Program-made: the position numbers and the translations under genes
Notes under the pieces: model-generated
The model's database searches: none
Seen by the model: the letters and a program-made list of their open reading frames with translations, nothing else
Told to the model about the DNA's origin: nothing
Shown here: piece after piece, positions 21,231 to 30,500 of the stretch
Numbering within the stretch: position 1 is the stretch's first letter
How the letters are laid out: every line of letters starts with the position of its first letter
NCBI RefSeq assembly: GCF_013409935.1
Contig: NZ_JACCCO010000004.1
Span: 87,547 to 151,546 of the forward strand
Length of the DNA stretch: 64,000 nucleotides
Source: Streptosporangium sandarakinum
GTDB taxonomy: Bacteria; Actinomycetota; Actinomycetes; Streptosporangiales; Streptosporangiaceae
Direction of reading: 5' to 3'

Positions 21231-24128
21231 GTGGCGGTGACCGCGCCGACCGCGATCGACCCGCCCGGTGACAAGCGGTCCCGGACGGCGAACCGGATGT
21301 TCGCTGAGCTGATGGACCTGCCCGCCGAGGAGCGGCGCCTGGTGCTGGAGGACCTGAGCGACGTCGAGGCGCGGCAGGTATACGCGGCCGCCTACCGGGC
21401 GGCCGGCACGTCGTTCGCGCTGTGGGCCGACGATCCGGTCGGGTTCGTCGAGCAGGTTCTCGGCGCGGCGGTGTGGTCGGTGCCCCGGCAGTTCATGACC
21501 GCGCTCACCGAGCACAAGCAGGTCGCCGTCCCGTCCTGCTTCGGGTCATCGAAGTGTGTGCCACATGATGAGTACATGCAACTTGCTGATGGATCTGTGG
21601 TAACCGCTGCTGACCTTGTGATGCGGCGGGAGTTTCATGTACTGGGTTGGCAAGAAGACGGCACGCAGACGGTGCGTCGTGCTCGGGCGGAGTGGAATCA
21701 GATCGAGCCCGTCTACCGGCTCACATCCGAGAGTGGACGGACGATCGTGCGCAACGGCCACCACCCGCTCTGGGCTGCCAGAGCGGTGCGCAAGAGCCGC
21801 CCTGTGCACGATGACGGCACCTACAGCACGGGCTTGGTGCCGGAGAACATCGGATGGAAGTCGATGGCCGATCTCGACCAGGAGCACGATCTCGTGCTGG
21901 TTCCCGAGGTCGTGAACACGGTGGGCGATGGGTGGATGCGGCAGGAGGAGGCGGCGGTCCTCGGCTATCTCCTGGGTGATGGGGGAACAACTCACGGGAT
22001 TCGCTTCAGCCAAATGCCTGGCCCTGCCCTCGACGAGTTCATCCAGGCCGTGGAATCCCTGGGCGCCCGCACCGTGGTGCTGAAGCCGAAGCCCGGGCAG
22101 CGGCATGTCGAGGTCGTCGTACGGAACACCGACGACGTGAAGACCAACCCGGTCCTGACCCTGGCCCGGCAGTGGGGCATCTTCGGCTGCAAGGCGACCG
22201 AGAAGCGCGTCCCGGCCGAGGTGTTCCGCATGCACCCGAGCGTCATCGCCACGGTGGTCGGCCGCTTGTTCTCCTGTGACGGCTACGTGCACGTCCGTAC
22301 GGAGCGTCGGCGAAAGGACAAGACGCAGAAGATCAACGAGGCGTACATCGCGATGACGCTCTCGAACGAGGGGCTGATCCGGGACTTCCAGCGACTCATG
22401 CTGCGGCTCGGCATTCCCGGCACCGTACGTCCCGTCAAGGGCGACTGGCAGGGTAAGGCGTTCACCGCCTGGCAATGGGTCATCACCACAGCCAAGGAGA
22501 TCCTCCGATTCGCCGAGCTGATCGACGCGCCGGCGAAGAACGAAAAGGTCCAGCTGGCTGCCGAAGTCGCTGGACGGCGTAAGTTCACCTGGCAGTGGCA
22601 GTACCGAGACGCCCCGCCCGGATACCGGTGGGAGCGCATTCAGAGCGTCGAGGAGCTACCGCCTACGCAGACGGTCGCGATCGAGGTGGACGTGGATCAC
22701 ACCTGGGTCGATCTCTTCGTGGAACACAACACGTTCTCGTGCGGGCAGCTCGTCCTGTGGGCGTCGCTCGTGTACCCGGTCGGCACCAACACCGTGGTGA
22801 CGCTCGCGCCGCTGTGGCGGCAGGTCGCCCGCCAGCTTTGGCCGGAGGTGCGGGCCGCGCACACCAGGGCGCGGCTGCCCGGCACGATCGACATGGCGCA
22901 GTACAAGCTGCCGGACGCGAACGGCCTCGACACGGTGGTGGCGTACGGGATCGCCGCCGCCCCGCACAACGAGGCGGCCGTGCAGGGTATCCACGCGGCG
23001 AACCTGCTGCTCGTGGTCGAGGAGGCCGGAGGCATCGCGCACACGATCGGCAACAACCTGGCCGGTCTGCTCGTCGGCGAGGGCGCGAAGATGATCGCGA
23101 TCGGCAACCCGCCGACCGATGAAGTCGGGACCTGGTTTGAGAAGCTGTGCGCCGACCCCGAGGTCAAGACGATCCCCATCTCGGCGTTCAGCACGCCGAA
23201 CCTGACGGGGGAGGACTTCGGGGAGTGCCAGTCGTGCCCGGGCGGTGGCCACTCCCCCGCCAAGCACATGGTGGATGCGGCGTGGATCGACCGGACGACC
23301 CGCGTCCACGGGCCGAAGTCCAACTACGTGCGGGCGAAGATCCACGCCCTGTTCCCGAAGGGCCTGGCGAACGTCGTCATCCCCTCCGACTGGGTGCAGG
23401 CCGCCGTCGATGCCGAGGAGCCGGAGCCGCGCGACGGCTGGGTGAGGCTGCGCGCCCTCAACCTGGACAGTGAGGATGGCGATTGGGTCGTCCAGGCCGG
23501 CGCGTGGGTGCGGCTCGGCGTCGACGTCGCCGCGGACGGCGGCGACGAACTCGTGGTCGCCCGCCTCGTGGGAGACCTGGCCACTGTGGAGCACTCCTCC
23601 AGCGGGCCGGAGAACGCCGACCCGGTCGCCGTGGCGGGGATGGTGCTGACGCAGATCCTCCGGGCGGAGGCGGTCGCGGCCGCGCTGGGGTCGCGGCAGC
23701 GGGTGCGGGTGAAGGTCGATGGCAACGGTCTCGGCTGGGGTGTGGCGGGTCTGCTGGCGGCGTGGGGTCGGGAGGGCAGGCACGATGCGGAGATCGTGTC
23801 GGTGCTGGTGTCGGAGTCGCCGGGCCGGGAGCCGGATGAGGCGACGCTGCGGCCGTACCGCAAGAGGGATGAGATGTGGCTGGCCGGGCGGGCGCTGGTC
23901 CGGCCGGATGAGTACGGCGTGACCCGGCTGAGGCTGCGGGTGGACGACATGACCGCCGCGCAGCTATCGGCGCCGAAGTTGGCGACGAACTCCTCGGGGT
24001 ACTCGGTCGTGGAGTCCAAGCCGGACATGAAGAAACGGGGCGTGTCCTCCCCAGACCGGGGTGAGGCGATCCTCCTGGCGGTGTACGAGCCCGCGGAGGA
24101 GGGGGACGCTTGGCGCATCATCGTCTGA
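21231..24128 (+). CDS. terL: Phage terminase large subunit with intein
   Basis: Precursor of 965 residues, GTG start. The host protein (573 residues after splicing) is the packaging motor: N-terminal ATPase with P-loop PSCFGSSKT interrupted after GSSK at residue 108, Walker B LLLVVEEAGG near residue 597, then a C-terminal RNase H-like nuclease with acidic residues in WVRLGVDVAADGGDE (about 763) and VRVKVDGNGLGWG. Residues 109-500 are an intein inserted just before the Thr of the P-loop, so the unspliced protein cannot bind ATP normally. Transcription probably starts at the GACGTWA promoter 101 nt upstream. Confidence 0.92.
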   Translation: MAVTAPTAIDPPGDKRSRTANRMFAELMDLPAEERRLVLEDLSDVEARQVYAAAYRAAGTSFALWADDPVGFVEQVLGAAVWSVPRQFMTALTEHKQVAVPSCFGSSKCVPHDEYMQLADGSVVTAADLVMRREFHVLGWQEDGTQTVRRARAEWNQIEPVYRLTSESGRTIVRNGHHPLWAARAVRKSRPVHDDGTYSTGLVPENIGWKSMADLDQEHDLVLVPEVVNTVGDGWMRQEEAAVLGYLLGDGGTTHGIRFSQMPGPALDEFIQAVESLGARTVVLKPKPGQRHVEVVVRNTDDVKTNPVLTLARQWGIFGCKATEKRVPAEVFRMHPSVIATVVGRLFSCDGYVHVRTERRRKDKTQKINEAYIAMTLSNEGLIRDFQRLMLRLGIPGTVRPVKGDWQGKAFTAWQWVITTAKEILRFAELIDAPAKNEKVQLAAEVAGRRKFTWQWQYRDAPPGYRWERIQSVEELPPTQTVAIEVDVDHTWVDLFVEHNTFSCGQLVLWASLVYPVGTNTVVTLAPLWRQVARQLWPEVRAAHTRARLPGTIDMAQYKLPDANGLDTVVAYGIAAAPHNEAAVQGIHAANLLLVVEEAGGIAHTIGNNLAGLLVGEGAKMIAIGNPPTDEVGTWFEKLCADPEVKTIPISAFSTPNLTGEDFGECQSCPGGGHSPAKHMVDAAWIDRTTRVHGPKSNYVRAKIHALFPKGLANVVIPSDWVQAAVDAEEPEPRDGWVRLRALNLDSEDGDWVVQAGAWVRLGVDVAADGGDELVVARLVGDLATVEHSSSGPENADPVAVAGMVLTQILRAEAVAAALGSRQRVRVKVDGNGLGWGVAGLLAAWGREGRHDAEIVSVLVSESPGREPDEATLRPYRKRDEMWLAGRALVRPDEYGVTRLRLRVDDMTAAQLSAPKLATNSSGYSVVESKPDMKKRGVSSPDRGEAILLAVYEPAEEGDAWRIIV
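21555..22730 (+). mobile_element. Intein with LAGLIDADG homing endonuclease in terL
   Basis: 392 residues. It begins with Cys (CVPHDEYMQLADGSVV), has block-B-like RNGHHPLW, two LAGLIDADG helices (VLGYLLGDGG and VVGRLFSCDGYV), block-F-like VAIEVDVDHTWVDL and ends VEHN followed by extein Thr. Splicing nucleophiles would be Cys1, terminal Asn and +1 Thr. Codon choice differs from the extein (GAT, CTT, GCT, GGA, TCT in its first codons), a sign of transfer. The insertion in a P-loop is a classic intein site. Confidence 0.92.
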
Positions 24129-24446
24129 AGCGGGCGAAAAGGACTCCCGCGCCCGCATTTCGGTTCACCAGGTATATGGAATTGTTATTGACCAATGTTT
24201 CGCGGCGGGTGTCACTCCGGTAGTTGCCAGGGCCTTTACCGCTGCTGACAGTGATCGTTACGGTGTGAGCCGTCCTTCACCCCGTTGAAGGGCTCCAAGC
24301 TTCCCAACACTCGTCTTCGCATGCAGTTTCCGCGTCTGGCTTTTCGCTCCGAGACGCGCCCCGGGACCTCACCGGGCGCTCTCGACCCCCGGAGTGGGCC
24401 GCCAGGAGCGGGCACGGTGTGCCGCTTCGCTGGGAGAGATAGCCAT
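24129..24446. other. Gene-free interval after terminase
   Basis: Contains an AT-richer patch (24160-24240) with TTGACC near 24188, but no clear -10 or hairpin. No ORF with a ribosome binding site was found. The next gene starts at 24447. Confidence 0.4.
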
Positions 24447-24848
24447 ATGCCTTATCCGCCGGGCCACGCGTGGGGTGTCGCGCTGTTCCTGGAGCCGGCC
24501 GACCCTGACCTGATGTGGCGGCTGGCTGAAAAGCCCTACGTCACCTTCCCCGAAGACCTCAAGCACTTCCCTGGATACGAAGAGAACGGCCTCGTGTTCG
24601 AGGCGATGGACCGTTTGTGCGTGAAGTGCTGGCAGCGGTTCGACATGTGCGTGTGGGAGCCGTGCCTGGCCGACACCACCAACGGTGAGCACCTGCGGGG
24701 CGGTAACCCCGCCGAGCGGGCCGCCCGTACCCGGCCCGCCCCGGGCACCACCGCGGCGGAGATCATGGCCCGCCGGAGCAAACGGCGCCCGGCCGGTCGG
24801 GAGACGGTCGCCCTGATGCAGGCGAGTCGCCTGGACGGCCTCAACTAG
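24447..24848 (+). CDS. Hypothetical phage protein with paired cysteines
   Basis: 133 residues; ATG 24447 preceded by GGGAGAGATAGCCAT fixes the start. Contains CVKCWQRFDMCVWEPC, four cysteines in 16 residues that could bind zinc, after an acidic aromatic region (YVTFPEDLKHFPGYEENG). The C-terminus is basic (MARRSKRRPAGRE). Position between terminase and portal suggests a packaging or head accessory role; nothing proves it. Confidence 0.55.
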   Translation: MPYPPGHAWGVALFLEPADPDLMWRLAEKPYVTFPEDLKHFPGYEENGLVFEAMDRLCVKCWQRFDMCVWEPCLADTTNGEHLRGGNPAERAARTRPAPGTTAAEIMARRSKRRPAGRETVALMQASRLDGLN

Positions 24849-24854
24849 CGCCGC

Positions 24855-24883
24855 ATGACGTAAACGCCCTGGGCCCCTACCGT
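24855..24883 (+). promoter_or_regulatory. GACGTWA-family promoter 2
   Basis: ATGACG (24855-24860), 17-nt spacer, TACCGT (24878-24883). The TM-protein gene starts 55 nt downstream at 24938, portal at 25192. Confidence 0.65.
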
Positions 24884-24937
24884 GCCCCGGAGCCCGCCCC
24901 CACTACCAGGGCGGCGACCGGTACGGAGGGGCCCCAG

Positions 24938-25168
24938 GTGTATTTCGACCCGAACGAGCTCGAAATCAGCAGCGACCAGCCTGCGCTGGATCCGGCCGCG
25001 GCCCGGCGGCGGGTGCAGCGCGACGTCGCCGGCCTGGTCCTGCTTCTCACCGGCGCGGTGGCCACGGTCGCCGCGGTTGCCGCGTGGTCACCCGCCGCCG
25101 CGGTCGCCGTGGCGGGCATCTACCTGATGGTCGCCGGCGGGTTCATCGCCTCCGGCCGGTCGAACTAG
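24938..25168 (+). CDS. Small two-helix membrane protein
   Basis: 76 residues from GTG 24938. N-terminal 28 residues are acidic and soluble; two hydrophobic helices follow (VAGLVLLLTGAVATVAAVAA and AAVAVAGIYLMVAGGFIA) with a basic end, a hairpin membrane topology. It sits just upstream of the portal gene. A phage membrane protein of unknown role. Confidence 0.6.
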   Translation: MYFDPNELEISSDQPALDPAAARRRVQRDVAGLVLLLTGAVATVAAVAAWSPAAAVAVAGIYLMVAGGFIASGRSN

Positions 25169-25191
25169 ACCCGGCGAAAGGGGGTGCGGTG

Positions 25192-27471
25192 ATGGCACGC
25201 CGATTCCTGCCCGGCCTCCTGTCCGGCGGGGGAACGCCGCGGCGCTCCCCCGGCGAAGCTTTGGCGATGGAGGTCAAACAGCTGCTGCCCAACTACGGCA
25301 CGGTCGCAGTCGCGGACTGGTCGAGTCACCTGTCGGTCGCGGCGCGGCGCGCGTGGACCGTTGACCGGGCCGTCGCTGAGGCGTTCGAGCGCACCGTGTG
25401 GGTGTTCAAGGCCGTCGACTCCATCGCCGAACACCAGGCGAACCTCGACTTCGTACTACGGGACGACAAGAGCGGCGACCTCATCGAGGACGACCCGCTG
25501 CTGGAGCTGCTGAACGACGGCAAGGCCAACCAGTTAGAGACCGGCCGCCAGTTCCGCTACCGCCTGTCGGCGCAAATCCTGTTGTCGGCGCGGGGCGCGT
25601 TCGTGGAGATCACCACCGACCGGCGGGGCCGGCCGATCCGCCTGGACCTGCTGCCGCCGGGCCGCACACGGCCGGTGCCCGGCTTCAACGGCGACCTCCT
25701 GGCGCATTTCGAGACGATCACCCCGGACGGTACCCGGGTGCCGGTCCCGGCGGAGCGGGTCCGCTGGTTCCGCAAACCCCACCCGACCGACCCGTACATG
25801 GGCATCACCCCGTTGCAGGCCGCGGGCCTGTCGGTGGATCAGGACTTCCTGGCGAAGATCTACAACAACTCGTTCCTCCTCAACGACGGCCGCCCCGGTG
25901 GGGTGCTGAGCGTGGAAGGCCGCACGAACGAAACGGACGCGCGGAAGCTGGAGGAGCGGTTCGGGCGGGGCCCGGCGGAGGCCGGGAAGCTGACCGTGAT
26001 CGGCGGCGGCAAGCTCAGCTATGTGGACCTGGGCGCAACACCGCGCGACATGGCGTACGGAGAGATGGCTTCCCGCGCCAAGGAGGAGGTCCTGGCCGCC
26101 TACGGCGTCGGCGAGACCGTACTCGGCAACTCGAGTGGCCGGACGTGGGACAACGCCGAACAAGAGCTGTTCACGTTCTGGACGATCACCATGCCTCCGC
26201 ACCTGCGGATCCTCACGACCGGGTTCGCGGAGGACGCCGGCGACGGGGTCCGCAGCGAGTTCGACACCGGGGCGGTGGAGGTGCTGCGCCGTACGGCGGA
26301 GGCACGCCGCCGGGAGGCGCGGGAGGAAGTCAAGGAGGGGCTGATCTCACCGGATGAGTACCGGCAGATCGCCGAGTACGAGCCGTACGATCTGCCGCAC
26401 ACCCGGGCGATCTACATCGCGATGGGGCGGACGCCGATCCCGACGCGGCCGGAGGACGCCGCAGCGCTGGGGTTGGCATCCCCTGATCAGCAGGCCGGTG
26501 CGCCCGGCGAGCAACCCCCAGCGGAGGCGGAGCCAGAACCCGCCTCTGACGCTCCCGCCGACGCGGCCGCGCCCGACGCCGGCGACGCCGCGGCGGCGGC
26601 CGGTGAGGCGGCGGCGCTGGACGAGACGGATCCCGCGACCGGGCAGGCGTTCGGCATGCTGCAAAACATTCTCAACGAAGAACCCGCCACGGAGACGAAG
26701 ACGCTGCTCACCCCCAGAACCGCGCGGGACGTGCGCGACCAGATCGAACCGGACCTCCAGGCCGTCCTACAGGCCCTCACCCGGCGCCTCGTGCAGCGCA
26801 CCGCCGCCCGCGTCGCCTCCCCCAAGCTGCGCAAGCACACCCGCCACTGGCAGGCCGAATACAAGGCCGACACCCGCGTCGGCTCCGCCCCCCTCGACTC
26901 AGGCAAAGCCGCCGACGTCGAGCAGTGGCAGCAGGAAGCAACCGCGGCCCTCACCCCCGCCCTGGTGGCCACGGCCGCCACGGTCGCCGGGTTCCCGGAC
27001 GGGCCCCGCATCAGCGCAGCCTCATGGCCCATCACCGAAGCCCGGGACTGGCTCGTGGCCGGCATTGTCGGCGCGGCCCGCCGGCTCAGCGTGCTCATCG
27101 CCACCGGCGACGCCGCCGGAGATGACATTGACAGGCTCGTGGCCGAAGTGCGCGCCCAACTGCCTGGGCTGGAGGAGTGGGCGGCTCGCGCCGGCGTGCA
27201 GGCCGCGACCGGCCTCACCCACGCCGTGGAGTACGTCGTCGCCCAGGACGCGGCCGGCCCGGGCGGGCTGGTGTCCGCCCTGTGGCGTACCCGCCGCGAC
27301 GCCGACGTACGACCCTCACACGAAGCCGTGGACGGGCAGGTCCGCAGGGGTGGCATGCCGTTCCAGGTGGGCGAAGCCGAGTTGCGGTGGCCGGGTGATT
27401 TCACCGGCCCCATCGAGGAGACCGCGAACTGCCGATGCCGCGTGTCGTGGACCGTCTCCCCGGCGCGGTGA
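25192..27471 (+). CDS. Portal protein fused to MuF-like head protein
   Basis: 759 residues from ATG 25192 behind GAAAGGGGGTGCGGTG. Residues 1-430 match HK97-type portals: WTVDRAVAEAFERTVWVFKA, LLNDGKANQLETGRQFRYRL, FRKPHPTDPYMGITPLQAAG, EEVLAAYGVGETVLGNSSGR. After an Ala/Pro/Glu linker (470-520), residues 540-757 form a MuF-type domain ending RRDADVRPSHEAVDGQVRRG and PIEETANCRCRVSW. The portal forms the dodecameric DNA channel; MuF proteins join the head at the portal. Fusion of the two is known in actinophages. Confidence 0.9.
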   Translation: MARRFLPGLLSGGGTPRRSPGEALAMEVKQLLPNYGTVAVADWSSHLSVAARRAWTVDRAVAEAFERTVWVFKAVDSIAEHQANLDFVLRDDKSGDLIEDDPLLELLNDGKANQLETGRQFRYRLSAQILLSARGAFVEITTDRRGRPIRLDLLPPGRTRPVPGFNGDLLAHFETITPDGTRVPVPAERVRWFRKPHPTDPYMGITPLQAAGLSVDQDFLAKIYNNSFLLNDGRPGGVLSVEGRTNETDARKLEERFGRGPAEAGKLTVIGGGKLSYVDLGATPRDMAYGEMASRAKEEVLAAYGVGETVLGNSSGRTWDNAEQELFTFWTITMPPHLRILTTGFAEDAGDGVRSEFDTGAVEVLRRTAEARRREAREEVKEGLISPDEYRQIAEYEPYDLPHTRAIYIAMGRTPIPTRPEDAAALGLASPDQQAGAPGEQPPAEAEPEPASDAPADAAAPDAGDAAAAAGEAAALDETDPATGQAFGMLQNILNEEPATETKTLLTPRTARDVRDQIEPDLQAVLQALTRRLVQRTAARVASPKLRKHTRHWQAEYKADTRVGSAPLDSGKAADVEQWQQEATAALTPALVATAATVAGFPDGPRISAASWPITEARDWLVAGIVGAARRLSVLIATGDAAGDDIDRLVAEVRAQLPGLEEWAARAGVQAATGLTHAVEYVVAQDAAGPGGLVSALWRTRRDADVRPSHEAVDGQVRRGGMPFQVGEAELRWPGDFTGPIEETANCRCRVSWTVSPAR

Positions 27472-27489
27472 CCGGCCGGGCGGGCTGAT

Positions 27490-27518
27490 GAGACGTTAAC
27501 GACGCAAGGCGGCACCCT
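27490..27518 (+). promoter_or_regulatory. GACGTWA-family promoter 3, before the giant gene
   Basis: TGAGACGTTAACG with -35-like AGACG (27490-27495 TGAGAC/GACG register as in the other copies) and CACCCT (27513-27518), GACGTTA followed by 14 nt. The giant gene starts 42 nt after the -10. Confidence 0.6.
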
Positions 27519-27559
27519 GCACCCCGCAACGCACACACCGGGGCATACGGGGGCTGGCT

Positions 27560-30500
27560 TTGTCCGAGTTCGACGCATGGGATGTCAAGGCGCGCCGCAT
27601 CGGGCTCGGCGCTTCCAAGTTCAACGCTGACCTGCATCCCCGGGACCGGAAGGGCCGGTTCATCGAGACCGGCGCCGAGGTGCGGATCTGGGGCGGCGGC
27701 CGCGGCACGGTCATCAAGAACGTCGGTGGGGGCCGCATCGAGGTCCGCATGCTGGATAAAAAGGGCCGGCCGACCGACCGGGTCGAGCTGATCCACCGCA
27801 ACTACCTGACCGTGGAGAAGCGGCCGGACGGCAGCAAGCCGACCAGCAAGGCCGCTGACAACCCCAAGCCACTGAAGGCTGAGGCGCCCACCGCGGGCAG
27901 CCGCAACTTCACCCCCAGCACGCCGGACGGGCGGACCCCCGTCAAGGACCTCAAGGGCGGCCAAGCCGTCATCGTCTACGGCCGCACTGGCCAGGGCGAC
28001 GACCAGGACGTGCGACAGCACGTCGGCATGGTGCGCTGGGTCAAGCCCACCGACGACGGCGGGTGGACGGTGCGCCTGGCCGGCGTGGACGAGATCGCCA
28101 CACCGGTCGACGTCGAGATCGATGACCGTGACGCCGTCGCCCGCGTTCTGCCCACGGGCAAGATGGCTGAGCTGACGGCCGCGATCCGCGACGGCAAGCC
28201 CGAGGCGACCCAGCTCGCGCGGGCCCTGCTCGCCGACGCCGTCGCCGAAGACGACCGGGAAGCCGACTGGCAGGGCCTCACCCCCGACGCCGAGTGGGAT
28301 GAGTGGGCGGCCACACTCAACGACCAGTTCGGCGCGGACACGTCCGGGGAGGACCTGCGACGCGCCTACGAAAGCACCGTGGGCGACAAGCGGGTACGGC
28401 AGGCCGCGACCGCCAACAACGACGTCGAGAACTTCGGCTACGTCTTCGATGAGGCGCTGCAGGACCACATCGCCGAGGAGGCGGACCTGCGCGGTGGACT
28501 CGCGCAGGCGTTCTTCGCCCACGACAAGCGTTTCCACGAGACGTTCACCCGCGCCGCGCGGGACCGCGCCTACCAGGAGATCCGCGGCGGAGGATCGGGC
28601 GGGCGGGCCGAGCGGCCTGCGCCCGCCGCCAAGACGCCGGCCGCACCGCAGACTGTCGTCCCCGGCGACCTGGAGCGCGATGACCGGGTCACGTTCGACA
28701 TCCCGGTGACGGCGGCGAACGTCGAACGGTTCGCCGGGGCCGGAGCGAAGAACCCGCCCAAGCCCGGCGCGACGGTGACGGTGCGCGGTGTCGTCGAGGG
28801 CGTCGAGACCGACATGTTCGGCGGGTCCCGGGTCCACCTGCGCCGCGACGGCGCCCAGTGGCAGAGCACGGGCGGCGGCGGACGCCTGGACGGCGACGGC
28901 CTGGAGTGGCCGCTGGATGAGGACCACGCCGTTCACAAGACCGGCAAGGCTGAAGCGCCTCAGCAGACCCGCCGCGGCGGTGGGTCGGTGCAGACTGCGC
29001 CGCAGGGTGGCCTGTTCTCCGACGTCGGCCGGGAAGCCGCGGGCACCGAGGACATGTTCACCGCGCACGAGCGCGACCAGGAGCAGACGGGCGGGAAGAT
29101 CAGCGGCCGGTCGGACAAGCCGCTGCTGCCGAACCGGTGGGGGGAGGCGTCCGCCCAGGCCGGCGGGATCGTCTACCACGAGGACGGCCAGATCGGTCGG
29201 GCCGTCCGGGCGATGGGCGATGACGGCCGCCTGGATGTCGACGGTGAACCGCTGGCCAACGTGCTCGGGCTACTGGCCACGGACGCGGTCGCGGGCCGCA
29301 TCAGTTCACAAGAGCTGCTTGACCGGGTGAAGGCTCTGCGTGACCGGCTGCCGGAAGGCGGGCGGGCCCGGGCGGCTCTGGACCGGGCGGTCGCCGCGAT
29401 GGACGCGCCGGACCGTCCGGCGCCGAACCTCCCCGATGGGGTGCCTCAGCCGCTCCGCGACCTGGCGGCGGACCTGCACAAGGTGCCCGCCGTACGGCGC
29501 GACCCGGACATGGAGCTGAGCCAGCTCAACGACATCGCCGCCCGGTGGGCGGACGGCGGGCTGTCGTCGATGCGGCTGATCCGCGAGGTGCGCGCCATCG
29601 GTAACCGGCGGCACGAGTCCGTCGAGGGCAAGACGGAGATCGACCGCGCCGTGGCGCGGGCCGTGGACGGACTGGAGGAGCTGCGGCGCTCCGACCCCGA
29701 GGCGCTGCGCCCCGGCCGCGGCCGAGACGACCAGGACGCGGGCCGTCGCGATGCCGTCCCGGGCAGGGACGAGCAGGGGCGGCAGCCCGCCGAGGTCGCG
29801 CAGCCGGAAGACGCACCCGCCCCGGGCACCGCCGCGGCGGCCGCCGGGGGTGAGGAGCGGGCCAAGGAACTGCACGGCCAGGCCAAGGAAGCGTTCGACG
29901 CCGGCGACTACAGCCGCGCCCTGGAGCTGTACGACGACGCCGTGGCCGCGTGGCCGGACGCGCCGCCCGCGGTGAAGAAGCGGTTCGCCGAGAACCGGGC
30001 CGTCATCGAAAAGCGCATGCTGCGCAACGCCGACGATGCGACGCTGACCGAGCTCGCCAAGCAGCGCATCGGCGACGATTACCGCGTTGAGCGGGTCACC
30101 TACCGAGCCGACCAGTTGGAGCGCGGCGACCGGGTGGAGTTCCGCAGTGGCCGCATCGTCACCGAAGGCGTGGTGCTGCGAGCGGAGAAGACCGGGCGGG
30201 GCCGCACCGCCAGGGTCCGCATCGACTACATCGACCACAACGGGCAGCGCGGGAGTGAGTCCCGGGTCGGCAACGGCAACGTCACCCGCCTGGTGCTGAA
30301 CGAGTCCCGCGCTGAGGCGAATTTCCAGGTCACCGGCTACACCTTCGACCATGACGGACGCAACCGGATCAACGCTGCGGGGGCCGCATTCGAGGCGGCG
30401 CTGGCCGGTGACGACCCCGACGCGGTGCAGCGGGCGCTCGATGAGCTGACGGCCGCGACGGATGAGGGCGTACGCAACGTCAACCCCAGCTCGTCGTACC

